A DNA stretch of 64,000 nt from Bdellovibrionales bacterium (GCA_019637855.1 JAHBUX010000001.1:581337-645336), one strand, 5' to 3'. Counted from the first letter of the stretch, positions 34,611-43,745 are shown. Notes: generated by a model from the sequence alone, not told the origin. Numbers and translations: made by a program.

Positions 34611-35844
34611 ACGGTTTGGCGTCCACGTAGGAGCTCTTGCCAGAAATCAAATCCGCCGCCAAGCGCGCCGATCCAGGGGCGCTTTGCAAGCCCAGCATCT
34701 GGTGTCCCACCGAATAAAATAGATTTGAGATGCGACTGGAGAATCCCACCAATGGCACTCCGTCTGGGGTGCAGGGGCGTAGGCCTCTCCAGATGTGAGT
34801 TGGTTCAGAAGCGCCTTCTAGTTTTAGGTACTCGTGTGAACCCTTTAAAATGCCTTGGAGGCGTCGTGGGCTGAAATCGAAGTCTTGATTGACCAGCTCA
34901 AGTGTTCCCGCCAATCGCACATAGTTGTCGTACGGAGTGATCGCGATTTTGCGATCCACGATCATGATCGGCGTTTTGGGTTTTACGAAATCGCCAGCGA
35001 TGCGCATCGAGTAACCTTTGCCTCCGAGCAGCGAAATGGTGCATCCCAACTTTGAGGCTAACTCTTTGCTCCATGTTCCCGCGGCCATGACGACAAGATC
35101 GGGCTTGAAACGTCCTTGCGTGGTATTGACCTCAGTGATTTTTCCGCCCTCTACCTTGAAGTCGATGACCTCGGTGTCGGAAATCGCCTGACCTCCTAAT
35201 TTGCGGTATTGTTCGATCACGGCTCCCACGGCTTGGAAAGGTTCGGCCTGGGCCTCTTCTGGGAAATAAACGCCGCCTTTCAGAAGGGAGCGAAATGCGG
35301 GTTCGAACTCCAGCAATTCATCGCGTTCCATAAACTGGCCGGGAATGCCGTGGACGCTCATAAGATTCATTTCCAGTTTTGCCGCTTTGACCCCGCGGTC
35401 TTCTGCACTGACCAACAGCAAACCTTTTTTCGCATAGGTGAAGTCGTTGGAGGCGTCGTCAGCCATTTGTTTATAGAAGTTCAGACTGTATTTGGAGATC
35501 TCAGTTAGAACCTCTATGGATTCGAGCATTTTTCGCTCTGTAGTGGCGCGCAAGAAACGCAGCAACCAGCTGATCAGAGTAAGGCTGAGTTCTGGTTTGA
35601 TGCGAAAGGGACTCGTGGGATCGAGCATCCATTTTGTGGCCTTCAGAAGCATTCCGGGCTGAGGTAGTGGCATAGAAAAGCAGGGCGTGATCCAACCGGC
35701 GCTGCCCCACGAACAGCCTTTGCCGAAGTCGCCTTTGTCGACCAGCAACACATCTGCGACACCTGCGGCTTTCAGCTCCCTGGCGACACAAGCGCCAACA
35801 ATTCCGCCACCGACGACTAAGACATCCACCGATTTCACACCCAT
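34585..35844 (-). CDS. dadA: FAD-dependent D-amino acid dehydrogenase (DadA-like)
   Basis: A 419-residue DAO-family flavoenzyme. The FAD dinucleotide-binding motif VGGGIVGACVARELKAAG (residues ~11-28) opens it, with the family-typical CSWGSAGWITP near 45. The C-terminal FAD contact is around LRPCTPDGVPLVG and GHQMLGLQSAPGSARLAADLI. DadA deaminates D-alanine and other D-amino acids, passing electrons to the membrane. The assignment to DadA, versus a related glycine/sarcosine oxidase, is by overall length and motif order. ATG 35844 gives a standard N-terminus. No alanine racemase gene is adjacent. Confidence 0.82.
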   Translation of the reverse strand: MGVKSVDVLVVGGGIVGACVARELKAAGVADVLLVDKGDFGKGCSWGSAGWITPCFSMPLPQPGMLLKATKWMLDPTSPFRIKPELSLTLISWLLRFLRATTERKMLESIEVLTEISKYSLNFYKQMADDASNDFTYAKKGLLLVSAEDRGVKAAKLEMNLMSVHGIPGQFMERDELLEFEPAFRSLLKGGVYFPEEAQAEPFQAVGAVIEQYRKLGGQAISDTEVIDFKVEGGKITEVNTTQGRFKPDLVVMAAGTWSKELASKLGCTISLLGGKGYSMRIAGDFVKPKTPIMIVDRKIAITPYDNYVRLAGTLELVNQDFDFSPRRLQGILKGSHEYLKLEGASEPTHIWRGLRPCTPDGVPLVGFSSRISNLFYSVGHQMLGLQSAPGSARLAADLISGKSSYVDAKPFNPRRYEM

Positions 35845-36146
35845 TGAATAGCCTCTTCCGCATAAAAGCGCTCTTAGTTAATAGTTGTTCATTTTCAATG
35901 CGTGGGCAAAGCCTTCATGGACGATCTCTGCCTGGTCCATCTATTGAGTGCAAAGTGGGGCTGTGGTACTCTGATTTGGATGTTAAGACCACCGCGGAGC
36001 TTTCAAATCAGCGCTAAACTTTGTGCCGTTCAAGATCGGATGGTTCTGAAGTTTATTTCTTCCCGCCGTAGGGGATAGCCTCTCTACGGCCGAACCTGTT
36101 CTAGTCTCATAGGTCTAAAACTTAAACTAAACGACGAGGTGCTTAT
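35845..36146. other. intergenic region between dadA-like gene and rnk
   Basis: About 300 bases with no convincing frame. It contains the promoter regions of both divergent genes and a hairpin at 36065-36090 (GCCGTAG/CTACGGC with a partly paired loop) located in the rnk leader. Nothing else is named. Confidence 0.5.
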
Positions 36147-36536
36147 ATGGAACGACCACCGTCTCTGGTCATTTCGCACGAGGATTTTCATAAGATCTCA
36201 TCCCTGCTTTCGATAGGCACGGCTGAGGTCGCAGAACTTTTGGAAGAGGAGTTGGGGCGGGCCGTGCTGGTTCCAGAGGAACAGTTGCCGGCGGACACGG
36301 TCTCTATGAACTCCGAGGTCATATTTGTAGATTTAGACACCGCTAGAAAACAGAGCGTAACCCTCGTTTATCCTTATGACGCCAATATTGAGGAGGGTCG
36401 AATTTCCATTTTGGCACCCGTAGGGGCAGCGTTGATTGGTATGCGAGTGGGACAAGAAATCGATTGGCCGGTAGGCGACAACAAAGTGAGACGGATAAAA
36501 GTGCTATCGGTTTCGCGCTCCGGCCGGAGCAAATGA
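36147..36536 (+). CDS. rnk: nucleoside diphosphate kinase regulator Rnk (GreA/GreB C-terminal domain)
   Basis: A 129-residue protein with the GreA/GreB-like C-terminal fold: LVYPYDANIEEGRISILAPVGAALIGMRVGQEIDWPV is the diagnostic stretch, ending with the short basic tail. It lacks the long coiled-coil of true GreA, so it is Rnk-like and interacts with RNA polymerase without transcript cleavage. GAGGTG lies six bases before the ATG. It stands alone next to the tRNA-Asn gene. Confidence 0.87.
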   Translation: MERPPSLVISHEDFHKISSLLSIGTAEVAELLEEELGRAVLVPEEQLPADTVSMNSEVIFVDLDTARKQSVTLVYPYDANIEEGRISILAPVGAALIGMRVGQEIDWPVGDNKVRRIKVLSVSRSGRSK

Positions 36537-36552
36537 ATTGTGATGTGAAAAT

Positions 36553-36628
36553 TGGCTCAGGCGGAGGGACTCGAACCCCCGACAAAGCGGTTAACAGCCG
36601 CTTGCTCTACCAACTGAGCTACGCCTGA
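36553..36628 (-). tRNA. tRNA-Asn (GTT)
   Basis: Minus strand. The seven-base acceptor stem TCAGGCG/CGCCTGA closes the cloverleaf, with D loop and TTCGAGTC T-arm. The anticodon stem AGCGG...CCGCT frames loop CTGTTAA, giving anticodon GTT (Asn). CCA is encoded at 36553-36555. Confidence 0.97.
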
Positions 36629-36707
36629 ACAGTGGGAACCCTAAGAAATAGAGTCAGGTCCCCGGGTTGTCAACAATTGCGGGAATTTGCGCGTTTTCTG
36701 GAGCGTG

Positions 36708-37205
36708 TCATTTACGTTTGGTGGAGAGCGGCAGCTGGCTAAGCTCTTCGACCGCTGTGTCCATTTGGACTGAGCGGAAGGGTTTGCCCATCCATTCGAA
36801 CTCTCCGCTGGCCGACTTAAGCAGAACCTGCGGCTCACCGCTTACAAAATGCACTTTCAAAGCCTCTTTCACGTCCGCTGAGGCCGACGTTTTTTCACCC
36901 TGCTGAGCGCAGTTGCGGCTGAACCATTTTTCGACCGCTACCGGATCCAAATGCTCCTTGTGCGCATCGGTCGTGCGATACCACTCCATGCCCTCTTGGA
37001 AAACAGCCACCTTGCCGGTCTCCAGGCGTGTCACGCGAGTAGGGCAGAGGTTTACGCCCGCCACGTTTTCATCCGGACCGAACCAACGCGCCAGCACCGT
37101 CTTCTTGCCCGGATATTGGGGAGCATTCAGCTCACGCATAACCATGATGATGCCCGCCAAGGCCACGACCATCATTCCAACTCGAAACCAGTAGAAAAAT
37201 CCCAT
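36708..37205 (-). CDS. single-pass membrane protein, unknown function
   Basis: A 165-residue protein with one N-terminal transmembrane helix (about residues 5-24, FRVGMMVVALAGIIMVM) and a periplasmic domain of mixed alpha/beta character with two cysteines. It begins one base after the stop of the adjacent DUF4097-like gene (37207), so it is the second gene of that operon. No family I recognise. Confidence 0.6.
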   Translation of the reverse strand: MGFFYWFRVGMMVVALAGIIMVMRELNAPQYPGKKTVLARWFGPDENVAGVNLCPTRVTRLETGKVAVFQEGMEWYRTTDAHKEHLDPVAVEKWFSRNCAQQGEKTSASADVKEALKVHFVSGEPQVLLKSASGEFEWMGKPFRSVQMDTAVEELSQLPLSTKRK

Positions 37206-37206
37206 C

Positions 37207-37929
37207 TTAATAACTCTTCACTGTGACATCGCCGGTGCCAGATTTGAGGGTCAATCCGAAGTCGGCTTTGGGAATACTCATAAGCTCATTCTTCACAGAA
37301 CCAGTGCCGCTGGCAAGCTCGCCGCGGAAGCGAAAGCCTTTGGGTAGCAAGACCGTAGCGTCACCGGTGCCCGCACTCACGTTGAAATCCCCTTTGGGAT
37401 CCTCATTGAATTTTAATGTCACGCGGCCACTGCCCGAGGTGATCGACCCGCCGCCGTTGATGCCATTGATTTCAATCTCGCCCGTGCCGCTGCGCCCTTG
37501 CACATCGCTAAAGGTGCCGTTGGCGTTCACATTTCCCGTACCGACGCGAAATTCCAAACGTCCTTCGGTGCCACTGACGTTGACCGGGCCAACGCCCGCA
37601 TTGATCGTCACGTCGATCTTCTTCGGCACCTGCACATCGAAGTCGGCTTCACACTCTTCAAATGACGGCCCGGTGGCGCGAAAGACCACCAGTTCAGGAG
37701 TGGGTTTTTCAAATGTCAGTGCGCACTGTTCGGGGAATTTCTTTTTTGTAACGTTCGCGATCACGCGCGGCCGTTCGGTAAGACGGAGAGTGATTTTGCC
37801 AGCCACATTGTCGATCTGAATGCGCTCGACCCCGTTGGCGTCGTACTCATGCAAAATCGTGTTGGGATCGATGCCGGTAGGAACGGCAGCCAGAGCGGAG
37901 TTCATTAAAAATAATAGAGCTACGTTCAT
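37207..37929 (-). CDS. exported DUF4097-like repeat protein
   Basis: About 240 residues. The signal-like N-terminus MNVALLFLMNSALAA is short, with no early basic residue, so an upstream start cannot be excluded. The mature protein has repeated short beta strands of the DUF4097 type (VGTGNVNANGTF, SGTGEIEINGINGG, TSGSGRVTLKF, SAGTGDATVLLPKG, ASGTGSVKNELM, KSGTGDVTVKSY). These form a right-handed beta-helix-like fold. DUF4097 proteins are often called putative adhesins. Cotranscribed with the downstream membrane protein gene. Confidence 0.8.
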   Translation of the reverse strand: MNVALLFLMNSALAAVPTGIDPNTILHEYDANGVERIQIDNVAGKITLRLTERPRVIANVTKKKFPEQCALTFEKPTPELVVFRATGPSFEECEADFDVQVPKKIDVTINAGVGPVNVSGTEGRLEFRVGTGNVNANGTFSDVQGRSGTGEIEINGINGGGSITSGSGRVTLKFNEDPKGDFNVSAGTGDATVLLPKGFRFRGELASGTGSVKNELMSIPKADFGLTLKSGTGDVTVKSY

Positions 37930-37994
37930 GCTGCAAAACTCCCTCAAGGGGCATGCAACGTCAAGCGTCAAGGACATTAATTTTGGCGCCTCTC

Positions 37995-39119
37995 TTAGGA
38001 TTCGATACGAACGATATGAGAGCCAAACTTTGAGCGTTCGAGTTTTGGTCCGCGCGCCACCTCTTCGTATTCGCCATTAGACCATTTGATCAAATGGGCC
38101 TTGCGAGTGACGAAGATATTGTCACCATCGTCGATCATGCCGTGCGGGTAAATCGGTAAGGCGACTTTTGCTTCTTCGTCCTGATCCACACCGACTGAAA
38201 AAACAGCTTTAGCTTTGGCGTGTGTCCACATCATCAATCCGCTGGCGGGACTCTCGGCCCACGACACCACTTCGCCAGTGAATAGCGCTCGATCTTTTTC
38301 TTGCGCAATGATTGCGCGTGTGGAGCTTTCACCGCTCATGCGCCAGATGACCGACGGCGTGTCTTGTGCTGCCGTTATGCTACCGATGAACGTTTCCTCA
38401 GGCCGCCGCCGGGAGCGGAGAAAATGCGAAGGCCCGGCGGTCTTCAAAGTTTCTTTAAAGGAGACGTTCTTAAGCAACCGGCCATCAGCGGTAGAAACCC
38501 ATGCCATCGAACCAAACTGTGTCTTGAAATCGCCGGTGTTGCACACTTGTAAAACGCCGGACTCGGGCATTTTCACTTCATGGGGATACACGCCGTGTGA
38601 GGGGATCTCACGCACGATCTCGAGCTGATGATTGCGCAGGACCAAATAGCCTTTGTTGGCGATGTCATCATTTTCCACAACCCAGAAAGCGTTTGCTTGT
38701 GGATCCCAAACGCCGTGACCAAAGAAGCGGCGCCCAGCGGCCGCCCGCGCCTGTTTGAGCACGCGACCTTGCGAGCGATCAAATGAGCAAATGGTATCGC
38801 CCCATTTGGTTATGAACACCAAGAAGCTCTTGTTGATCGGATCCTGCACTCCACTGTGCACGCGCAACGGAACTTGAAAGTGCTGTTGCTTTAAACTGCG
38901 CGGTCGAAAAAACACAACATAGCTGGGAGTGGCGGCGTCCATTTGGGTGATGTTTGAGGAGCTCCATTCACCGTAAGAGGAATAAAACTCATGATCTTCG
39001 GGTGGGCCGTCGGTAAAAAAACCGAACTGCCAGGCCAGGGCGGAGCCTACGCCGGCCAACGTACCGGCTCCGGCGAGAGCCCAAAGAAATTCACGGCGCT
39101 TTAATTTGGCGGCGTTCAT
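37995..39119 (-). CDS. Tat-exported DUF1513-like protein
   Basis: About 374 residues from ATG 39119. It begins with a Tat signal (KLKRREFLWALAGAGT, twin arginines) and is followed by a beta-propeller-like domain. The stretches GHGVWDPQANAFWVVEND, SHGVYPHEVKMPESG and QVCNTGDF are typical of DUF1513 proteins that accompany iron/copper uptake and dye peroxidase systems in other bacteria. The start codon lies right next to AAAGGA, with little spacer, so a start further upstream (39167 or 39182) remains possible. No peroxidase gene lies next to it. Confidence 0.75.
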   Translation of the reverse strand: MNAAKLKRREFLWALAGAGTLAGVGSALAWQFGFFTDGPPEDHEFYSSYGEWSSSNITQMDAATPSYVVFFRPRSLKQQHFQVPLRVHSGVQDPINKSFLVFITKWGDTICSFDRSQGRVLKQARAAAGRRFFGHGVWDPQANAFWVVENDDIANKGYLVLRNHQLEIVREIPSHGVYPHEVKMPESGVLQVCNTGDFKTQFGSMAWVSTADGRLLKNVSFKETLKTAGPSHFLRSRRRPEETFIGSITAAQDTPSVIWRMSGESSTRAIIAQEKDRALFTGEVVSWAESPASGLMMWTHAKAKAVFSVGVDQDEEAKVALPIYPHGMIDDGDNIFVTRKAHLIKWSNGEYEEVARGPKLERSKFGSHIVRIES

Positions 39120-39227
39120 TCCTTTAGGATACGGGGAGCACAAAAGACGGCGCAAGTGTATCGGCATCGGCCTTACGTCCAATTTCTGTCTTGTCTACGG
39201 CCGCCGATTTCGAGAGCCTTATGGGAT

Positions 39228-40088
39228 ATGAAACTCACTCTTGTTATTCTCGCGCTCTTCTCTAATGGGACTTTGGCCGCAACTGCGAATCCTCCCGTCA
39301 TCTACGGGGCTGACGGGCGGTTGGAGTACTTTGAGTCAAATCCCGTCGAACAAAGTTGGGCGCAGGCGACGCTGGCTCTGGTCAACAAACGCAACGCCAA
39401 GTTTAAGAACGCGGAGCTTGTGTTTGATATGCAGCCGTATGGGCAAAGTGAGAGACTTTGCGCTGACGAACCTTTTTATCAACAAGGTGAAGTTGCCGAC
39501 TGTTCGGGGTTCTTAGTCGCCCCGGATATTCTGGTAACAGCGGGGCATTGCGTGAACTCGCGGGCTGAGTGCAAGAGCTATCACTTCGTCAGCGGATTCT
39601 TTGTACAATACGCGAATCATGTACCAGATCGGGTTCGGAGTGATCAGGTCTATGAATGCCGAGAGTTGATCGCTAGCGGCCTGTCGGGAGACAAAGGTGA
39701 TTTTGCGGTGATTCGCTTGGATCGTCCGGTTGATGGTGCGAGCCCTCTTCCGGTCCGCGCTGCGGGCGAGATCCGTGTGGGAGCGCCCCTGGTGTTGGCG
39801 GGTTATCCAATGGGATTGCCGCTAAAGATAGCCGCGGGCGCAAGTGTGCGTTCGGTGACACACGGTCAGTTCTACACCAATACGGATTCCTACATTGGGA
39901 ATTCGGGCTCGGCTTTGATCAATCCCGAAGCAGGTTGGGTTGAAGGTATTTTGATCGATGGTGAAGCGGATTTTGTGTGGGACACCAAGAGTAAGTGCCA
40001 ACGCTCTATGCAGTGTGCGGAGGATCAGTGTCGCGGTGAAGGTGCCACCAAGATCGAGATGATCTTGCCGTACCTGAACGGACTGTAA
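39228..40088 (+). CDS. secreted trypsin-like serine protease
   Basis: A 286-residue exported protease (signal MKLTLVILALFSNGTLAA). The chymotrypsin-fold catalytic triad is visible: H107 in LVTAGHC, D158 in KGDFAVIRL, and S226 in IGNSGSAL. Several cysteines (positions ~78, 92, 108, 115 and near the C-terminus) suggest disulfides, and the C-terminal part has a CQRSMQCAEDQC cluster. ATG 39228 gives a clean signal sequence; an upstream start at 39156 is rejected. The stop overlaps the next gene's ATG by one base (TAATG). A predator-type secreted protease is a reasonable inference. Confidence 0.85.
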   Translation: MKLTLVILALFSNGTLAATANPPVIYGADGRLEYFESNPVEQSWAQATLALVNKRNAKFKNAELVFDMQPYGQSERLCADEPFYQQGEVADCSGFLVAPDILVTAGHCVNSRAECKSYHFVSGFFVQYANHVPDRVRSDQVYECRELIASGLSGDKGDFAVIRLDRPVDGASPLPVRAAGEIRVGAPLVLAGYPMGLPLKIAAGASVRSVTHGQFYTNTDSYIGNSGSALINPEAGWVEGILIDGEADFVWDTKSKCQRSMQCAEDQCRGEGATKIEMILPYLNGL

Positions 40089-40831
40089 TGGAAAAGGATT
40101 ATTTTTCAGCCGAAACTTGGGGCGCATCCCCGATGCGACACAAACTTGAGCAGCGCGAAGAGATTGTATTTCGTGATATTGCGCTGATGAACCCTCCCGC
40201 TCAGGGTTCAGTTTTGGATTTGGGATGTGGTGATGGCTGTTTTCTTTCACACTGGTCAAAGGCCTATCCGCAGTGGAGATGCTTTGGCGTGGATGGTTCA
40301 AGCGCTCAGTTGAAGAAGGCGCGCGAGCGCCTGCCGCAAAGTCAATTCGAGCAAGTGAACTTTGCGAAGCCGTTGCCGTTTGGCGATGCCAGCTTCGACT
40401 TTGTGACTTCGGGTGAAGTGATCGAACATTTGCTGGATCCCGATCTCTTTTTGAAAGAGGCCTTTCGTGTCTTGAAGCCCGGTGGTCGCGTTATCATCTC
40501 CACGCCGAACTTGATGGCCTGGTACAATCGCTTGCTGATTCTATTTGGTTGTTCGCCAATCTTTGTTGAGTATTCGACGGTTGACGCGAGTGTGGGCTAT
40601 GGACCGTTGAAGCGTTTGAAGGCTGACACCATGCCGGTGGGGCATTTGCGCATCTATCATCCGGCCGCGCTGAAGGACAGTATGACTCTGGCAGGTTTTG
40701 TCGAGCCCAAGCTTAAAGGCGCCCGTTTCGAGGGCACTCCGGGTCCTTTGTTTTGGTTGGACAATTTGATTAGCTACGTGTGGAGCGGTGGAAGCTCTTT
40801 GCTAATTGTGTTTGCTCGCAAGACGACGTAG
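40088..40831 (+). CDS. class I SAM-dependent methyltransferase
   Basis: A 247-residue methyltransferase. The SAM-binding motif I is VLDLGCGDGCFLS (residues ~42-54), the acidic post-I residue is FGVDGSS, and motif II is FDFVTSGEVIEHL with LKPGGRVIISTPN as motif III. It resembles the type 11 group acting on small molecules or quinones. The ATG overlaps the protease stop (TAATG). The target is not predictable. Confidence 0.86.
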   Translation: MEKDYFSAETWGASPMRHKLEQREEIVFRDIALMNPPAQGSVLDLGCGDGCFLSHWSKAYPQWRCFGVDGSSAQLKKARERLPQSQFEQVNFAKPLPFGDASFDFVTSGEVIEHLLDPDLFLKEAFRVLKPGGRVIISTPNLMAWYNRLLILFGCSPIFVEYSTVDASVGYGPLKRLKADTMPVGHLRIYHPAALKDSMTLAGFVEPKLKGARFEGTPGPLFWLDNLISYVWSGGSSLLIVFARKTT

Positions 40832-40951
40832 TCGCAAAAACATGGCTCGAGACGGGCATTGTCTTGCATGGTGAATCAAAATAGGATTTGTCATAAATTA
40901 CCGTATTTATTGAGATTTTATACGATACGAAGGCGGCAAAACTCTTCTTTG

Positions 40952-40980
40952 TTGATCTTTTACGGGTCTTTATTTAACAT
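40952..40980 (+). promoter_or_regulatory. promoter of the arsR-AHSA1 operon
   Basis: TTGATC (40952-40957), 17-base spacer, TAACAT (40975-40980), in A+T-rich DNA 28 bases before ATG 41008. A perfect palindrome GTTAATTAAC (40985-40994) directly follows the -10 and is a candidate ArsR operator. Confidence 0.5.
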
Positions 40981-41007
40981 TATGGTTAATTAACTAATAG
41001 GTAATAT

Positions 41008-41373
41008 ATGCAAGATACCTTAAGTCAAACATTTGGAGCTCTGGCCGATCCTACCCGTCGTGCGATGTTGGCGCGTCTTTCAAAAGGTGAGGCCAATGTG
41101 TCGGATCTGGCCGCACCATTTTTGAAAGAGATGAGTCTTCCAGCCATCACCAAACACATCAAGGTTTTGGAAAAGGCGGGGCTGATCACCAAAACCAAAG
41201 AGGCTCAATATCGGCCGTGCAAGATCAACAAGGAAGCTTTTAAAGATGTGGCGGATTGGATGGAGCAGTATCGCGTCTTTTGGGAAGAGAGCTTTGATCG
41301 TTTGGAAGCTTACTTGAAAACCGTATCTCCGAAGAAAAAAGCGAAAGGAAAATCCAATGTCGGCAAAAAATAA
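41008..41373 (+). CDS. ArsR family transcriptional regulator
   Basis: A 121-residue winged-helix regulator. The HTH region is ANVSDLAAPFLKEMSLPAITKHIKVLEKAGLI. It belongs to the ArsR subgroup that lacks a metal-binding cysteine site and is typically linked to AHSA1-domain proteins. TAGGTAAT lies about six bases before the ATG. It overlaps the downstream gene by 17 bases. It most likely represses its own operon via the palindrome after the promoter. Confidence 0.88.
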   Translation: MQDTLSQTFGALADPTRRAMLARLSKGEANVSDLAAPFLKEMSLPAITKHIKVLEKAGLITKTKEAQYRPCKINKEAFKDVADWMEQYRVFWEESFDRLEAYLKTVSPKKKAKGKSNVGKK

Positions 41374-42313
41374 ACCTAACGAACTCTATTTGGTGCGTGT
41401 GTACGATGCTCCCGTCGAGGCGGTATGGGACGCGTGGACGGACCCGGAGCAAGTGGCGCAGTGGTGGGGGCCGCGGGGATTTTCTTTAACCACTCATAGT
41501 AAAGATTTGAGAGTGGGTGGTCACTGGGCGTACACGATGCACGGCCCAGACGGAGTGGACTATCCAAATAAGACGATTTATCTCGAGGTGGATGAGCACA
41601 AACGCTTGGTTTACGATCATGGTGGCAACGATGATCGTCCGCCGATGTTCCGTGTGACGGTTTTGTTCAAAGCGGTGGGCAAGAAAACGCAGATGGAAAT
41701 GACGATGGCGTTTGTCTCGCCGGAAGCCGCCGCTGAGGCCAAAAAGTTTATCAAAAGTGCGGGCGGCCACTCCACCTGGGATCGTTTGGCCGAATATTTG
41801 GAGGCAGAATCTTCGCAGAACGAGGTTTTTGTTATCAACCGTTCGTTCGAAGCGCCGATCGAAACGTTGTTTGAAATGTGGACCAACCCGGAGCACTTCT
41901 CACGCTGGCTCGGTCCTGACGACTCCGAGATGGAGTACATCAAGGCCGACATCGCTGAGGGCAAATCCACTTTCTACAAAATGTCTTACGGCTCCTCGGG
42001 CGTGGTGATGTATGGCCAAATGAACTATCGCAGGATCGAGCGCCCGAACTATCTCGAGTATACGCAAATCTTCTGCGATGAAAAAGGCAATCTCTCTAAA
42101 CACCCCAACGTTCCCGTGTGGCCGGATACGATGCTGACAAAGGTTGTATTTACTAAAGAGGGCGAGGATCAAACGCGGGTCATGGTCACATGGCAACCGC
42201 TAGGTCAGGTGCCGTTGGAGGAGCTGAAGGCGTTTGTTGAAATGAAGGCGGGGATGACTCAGGGCTGGACGCAGTCGTTTGATAAGTTGGAGGGGTATCT
42301 TACTCGCGGGTAG
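41357..42313 (+). CDS. tandem AHSA1/SRPBCC domain protein
   Basis: A 318-residue protein with two AHSA1-type SRPBCC domains in one chain: repeat 1 at about residues 10-155 (YDAPVEAVWDAWTDPEQVAQWWGP) and repeat 2 at about 160-315 (RSFEAPIETLFEMWTNPEHFSRWLGP). Both contain the conserved F/WxxWTxPexxxxWxGP pattern of the lipid-like ligand pocket. AHSA1 proteins are usually single-domain and encoded next to an ArsR regulator. This is a fusion or duplication of that protein. The start lies in the last 17 bases of the regulator gene. Confidence 0.85.
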   Translation: MSAKNKPNELYLVRVYDAPVEAVWDAWTDPEQVAQWWGPRGFSLTTHSKDLRVGGHWAYTMHGPDGVDYPNKTIYLEVDEHKRLVYDHGGNDDRPPMFRVTVLFKAVGKKTQMEMTMAFVSPEAAAEAKKFIKSAGGHSTWDRLAEYLEAESSQNEVFVINRSFEAPIETLFEMWTNPEHFSRWLGPDDSEMEYIKADIAEGKSTFYKMSYGSSGVVMYGQMNYRRIERPNYLEYTQIFCDEKGNLSKHPNVPVWPDTMLTKVVFTKEGEDQTRVMVTWQPLGQVPLEELKAFVEMKAGMTQGWTQSFDKLEGYLTRG

Positions 42314-42363
42314 TCGTGGGGATTGCTGCAGCCACTGTTATGACAGGTTACATAGTCTCTTCA

Positions 42364-43743
42364 TCAACTAACAACGTTCAATTGAAAGTGACGAACTTCG
42401 ATGATCCGCAGTTGTTTCGACAATACTTCGATTAATGTATCGAGTGCGGCACGGTTTTTGTCGTCCAAGTTTGCATCCCATTCGTCGAGCAATAAGATTT
42501 TAGCTTTTCTCCGTTCTGCGATTTCGGTCAAAATCTGGAGTTGTAATTGCCCTGTTGAAAGCTCAGAGTTCGGCTGGGCAAAGTCCAAATCGTGACGGCA
42601 GGGTAATAGAAATGCTTGCTCACCGAGCTGCGCCTTTAGCTTTAGAATGAAGGTCGATTTACCGCTCCCGTTGGGACCGGTGATTGTAGTGCGCCCTGGT
42701 TTGGACAATATGTCGGGCAGAGCGGGAAGTTCAATTGGTCCACCATCCCGATCAGACAGGCGTAGCAATTCAAACTGGCTTTGCGGAGGGTTCGAATCAG
42801 CCGCGCGCAGGGATTTTTCTAACTCCGTGTTTAGCATTGCCGAGCGGCCGCCCAGACTCAGAACATGATTCAAAGAAGAAAGCAGTTCGTAAGCCGCGTT
42901 TAGCATCATTAACAAGCGGGGAAGAACGGCCATCAGAGCTAATTGACCAGCTTTCGTTTGTGTCTCTGAACTTAGACTGGAGTAAACATACATGGAGAGG
43001 GGAAGCATGAAGGCTAGGGCCACGACGACTGAGGAAGTGCCGGTCGAAAGAATTGAGGTCAGAGCTTTTGCACGCGCTTGAGCGAAGCGGGTTTCATATG
43101 TTTCTATATAGCGCCCCTCATTGTAGGCGTTGCCGAGCACGACGTTGTCCCAAAGATTTGAAATATGCTTAGTAAGAAAATAGCTGGCATTCTCCATGGC
43201 CTGGGCGGCCCGAGAAACTATCTTTTGATTGAACATTGTAAGCGGAATTGAAATTAGAAATCCTCCTAGCAGAACCAACGCCAGCCTGCCTTCGATAGCA
43301 TAGGCCAATGCCAAACTTTGGATGGTCAGATTCAAGGAAAGGGAAAGAGTATAATATCCCGTATCGACGGAGTCCGCGATTAGGCCTGGTCCTTCTTTTG
43401 TCAGAATAGCACTGCAGGTTCGCTTAAGATCGGTGCTGCGCCATAGAAAGGGGCGCGCATTAAAAGTTGTTGAAAAATTGCGTACAAAAGCGCGATTGAG
43501 TGCAAATTTTAAGCGAGAGAGACATAAGTTGTTCAGTATGGCCAAAAAGTAGGGAGTAAGGATGCACATTCCAAACGTAAAAAGCAGAAATATGATCGGT
43601 TTTTCTGCCTCTACATTTCGTGTGATGCGTACAATTAGATAGGTCGAAAAACCCACCAAGATCTGCTGTAGTAGCAAGGAGGTTAAACCTACATATAAGA
43701 CCGAAGTGCGAGTCACTGTTTTGCGGTCGACAACTGAAAACAT
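42364..43743 (-). CDS. ABC transporter with fused, unusually short ATPase domain (candidate RiPP exporter)
   Basis: A 459-residue protein with N-terminal membrane helices (about residues 15-290, six likely) of the ABC exporter type and a C-terminal ATPase. Motifs: Walker A TGPNGSGKST (355-364), signature LSTGQ (395-399), Walker B ILLLDE (416-421) and an H-loop-like H452. Only about 31 residues separate Walker A from the signature, far fewer than the usual ~100, so most of the helical subdomain is missing. No peptidase C39 domain is present. It lies two bases downstream of the HExxH gene and closes a three-gene cassette. It is the likely exporter of the 45-residue peptide. Confidence 0.82.
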   Translation of the reverse strand: MFSVVDRKTVTRTSVLYVGLTSLLLQQILVGFSTYLIVRITRNVEAEKPIIFLLFTFGMCILTPYFLAILNNLCLSRLKFALNRAFVRNFSTTFNARPFLWRSTDLKRTCSAILTKEGPGLIADSVDTGYYTLSLSLNLTIQSLALAYAIEGRLALVLLGGFLISIPLTMFNQKIVSRAAQAMENASYFLTKHISNLWDNVVLGNAYNEGRYIETYETRFAQARAKALTSILSTGTSSVVVALAFMLPLSMYVYSSLSSETQTKAGQLALMAVLPRLLMMLNAAYELLSSLNHVLSLGGRSAMLNTELEKSLRAADSNPPQSQFELLRLSDRDGGPIELPALPDILSKPGRTTITGPNGSGKSTFILKLKAQLGEQAFLLPCRHDLDFAQPNSELSTGQLQLQILTEIAERRKAKILLLDEWDANLDDKNRAALDTLIEVLSKQLRIIEVRHFQLNVVS

Positions 43744-43745
43744 AG

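Noticed and set aside
36343-36585. 80-codon minus-strand frame starting MSGVRVPPPEP
   Set aside because: Starts in the tRNA-Asn gene and lies antisense to rnk.
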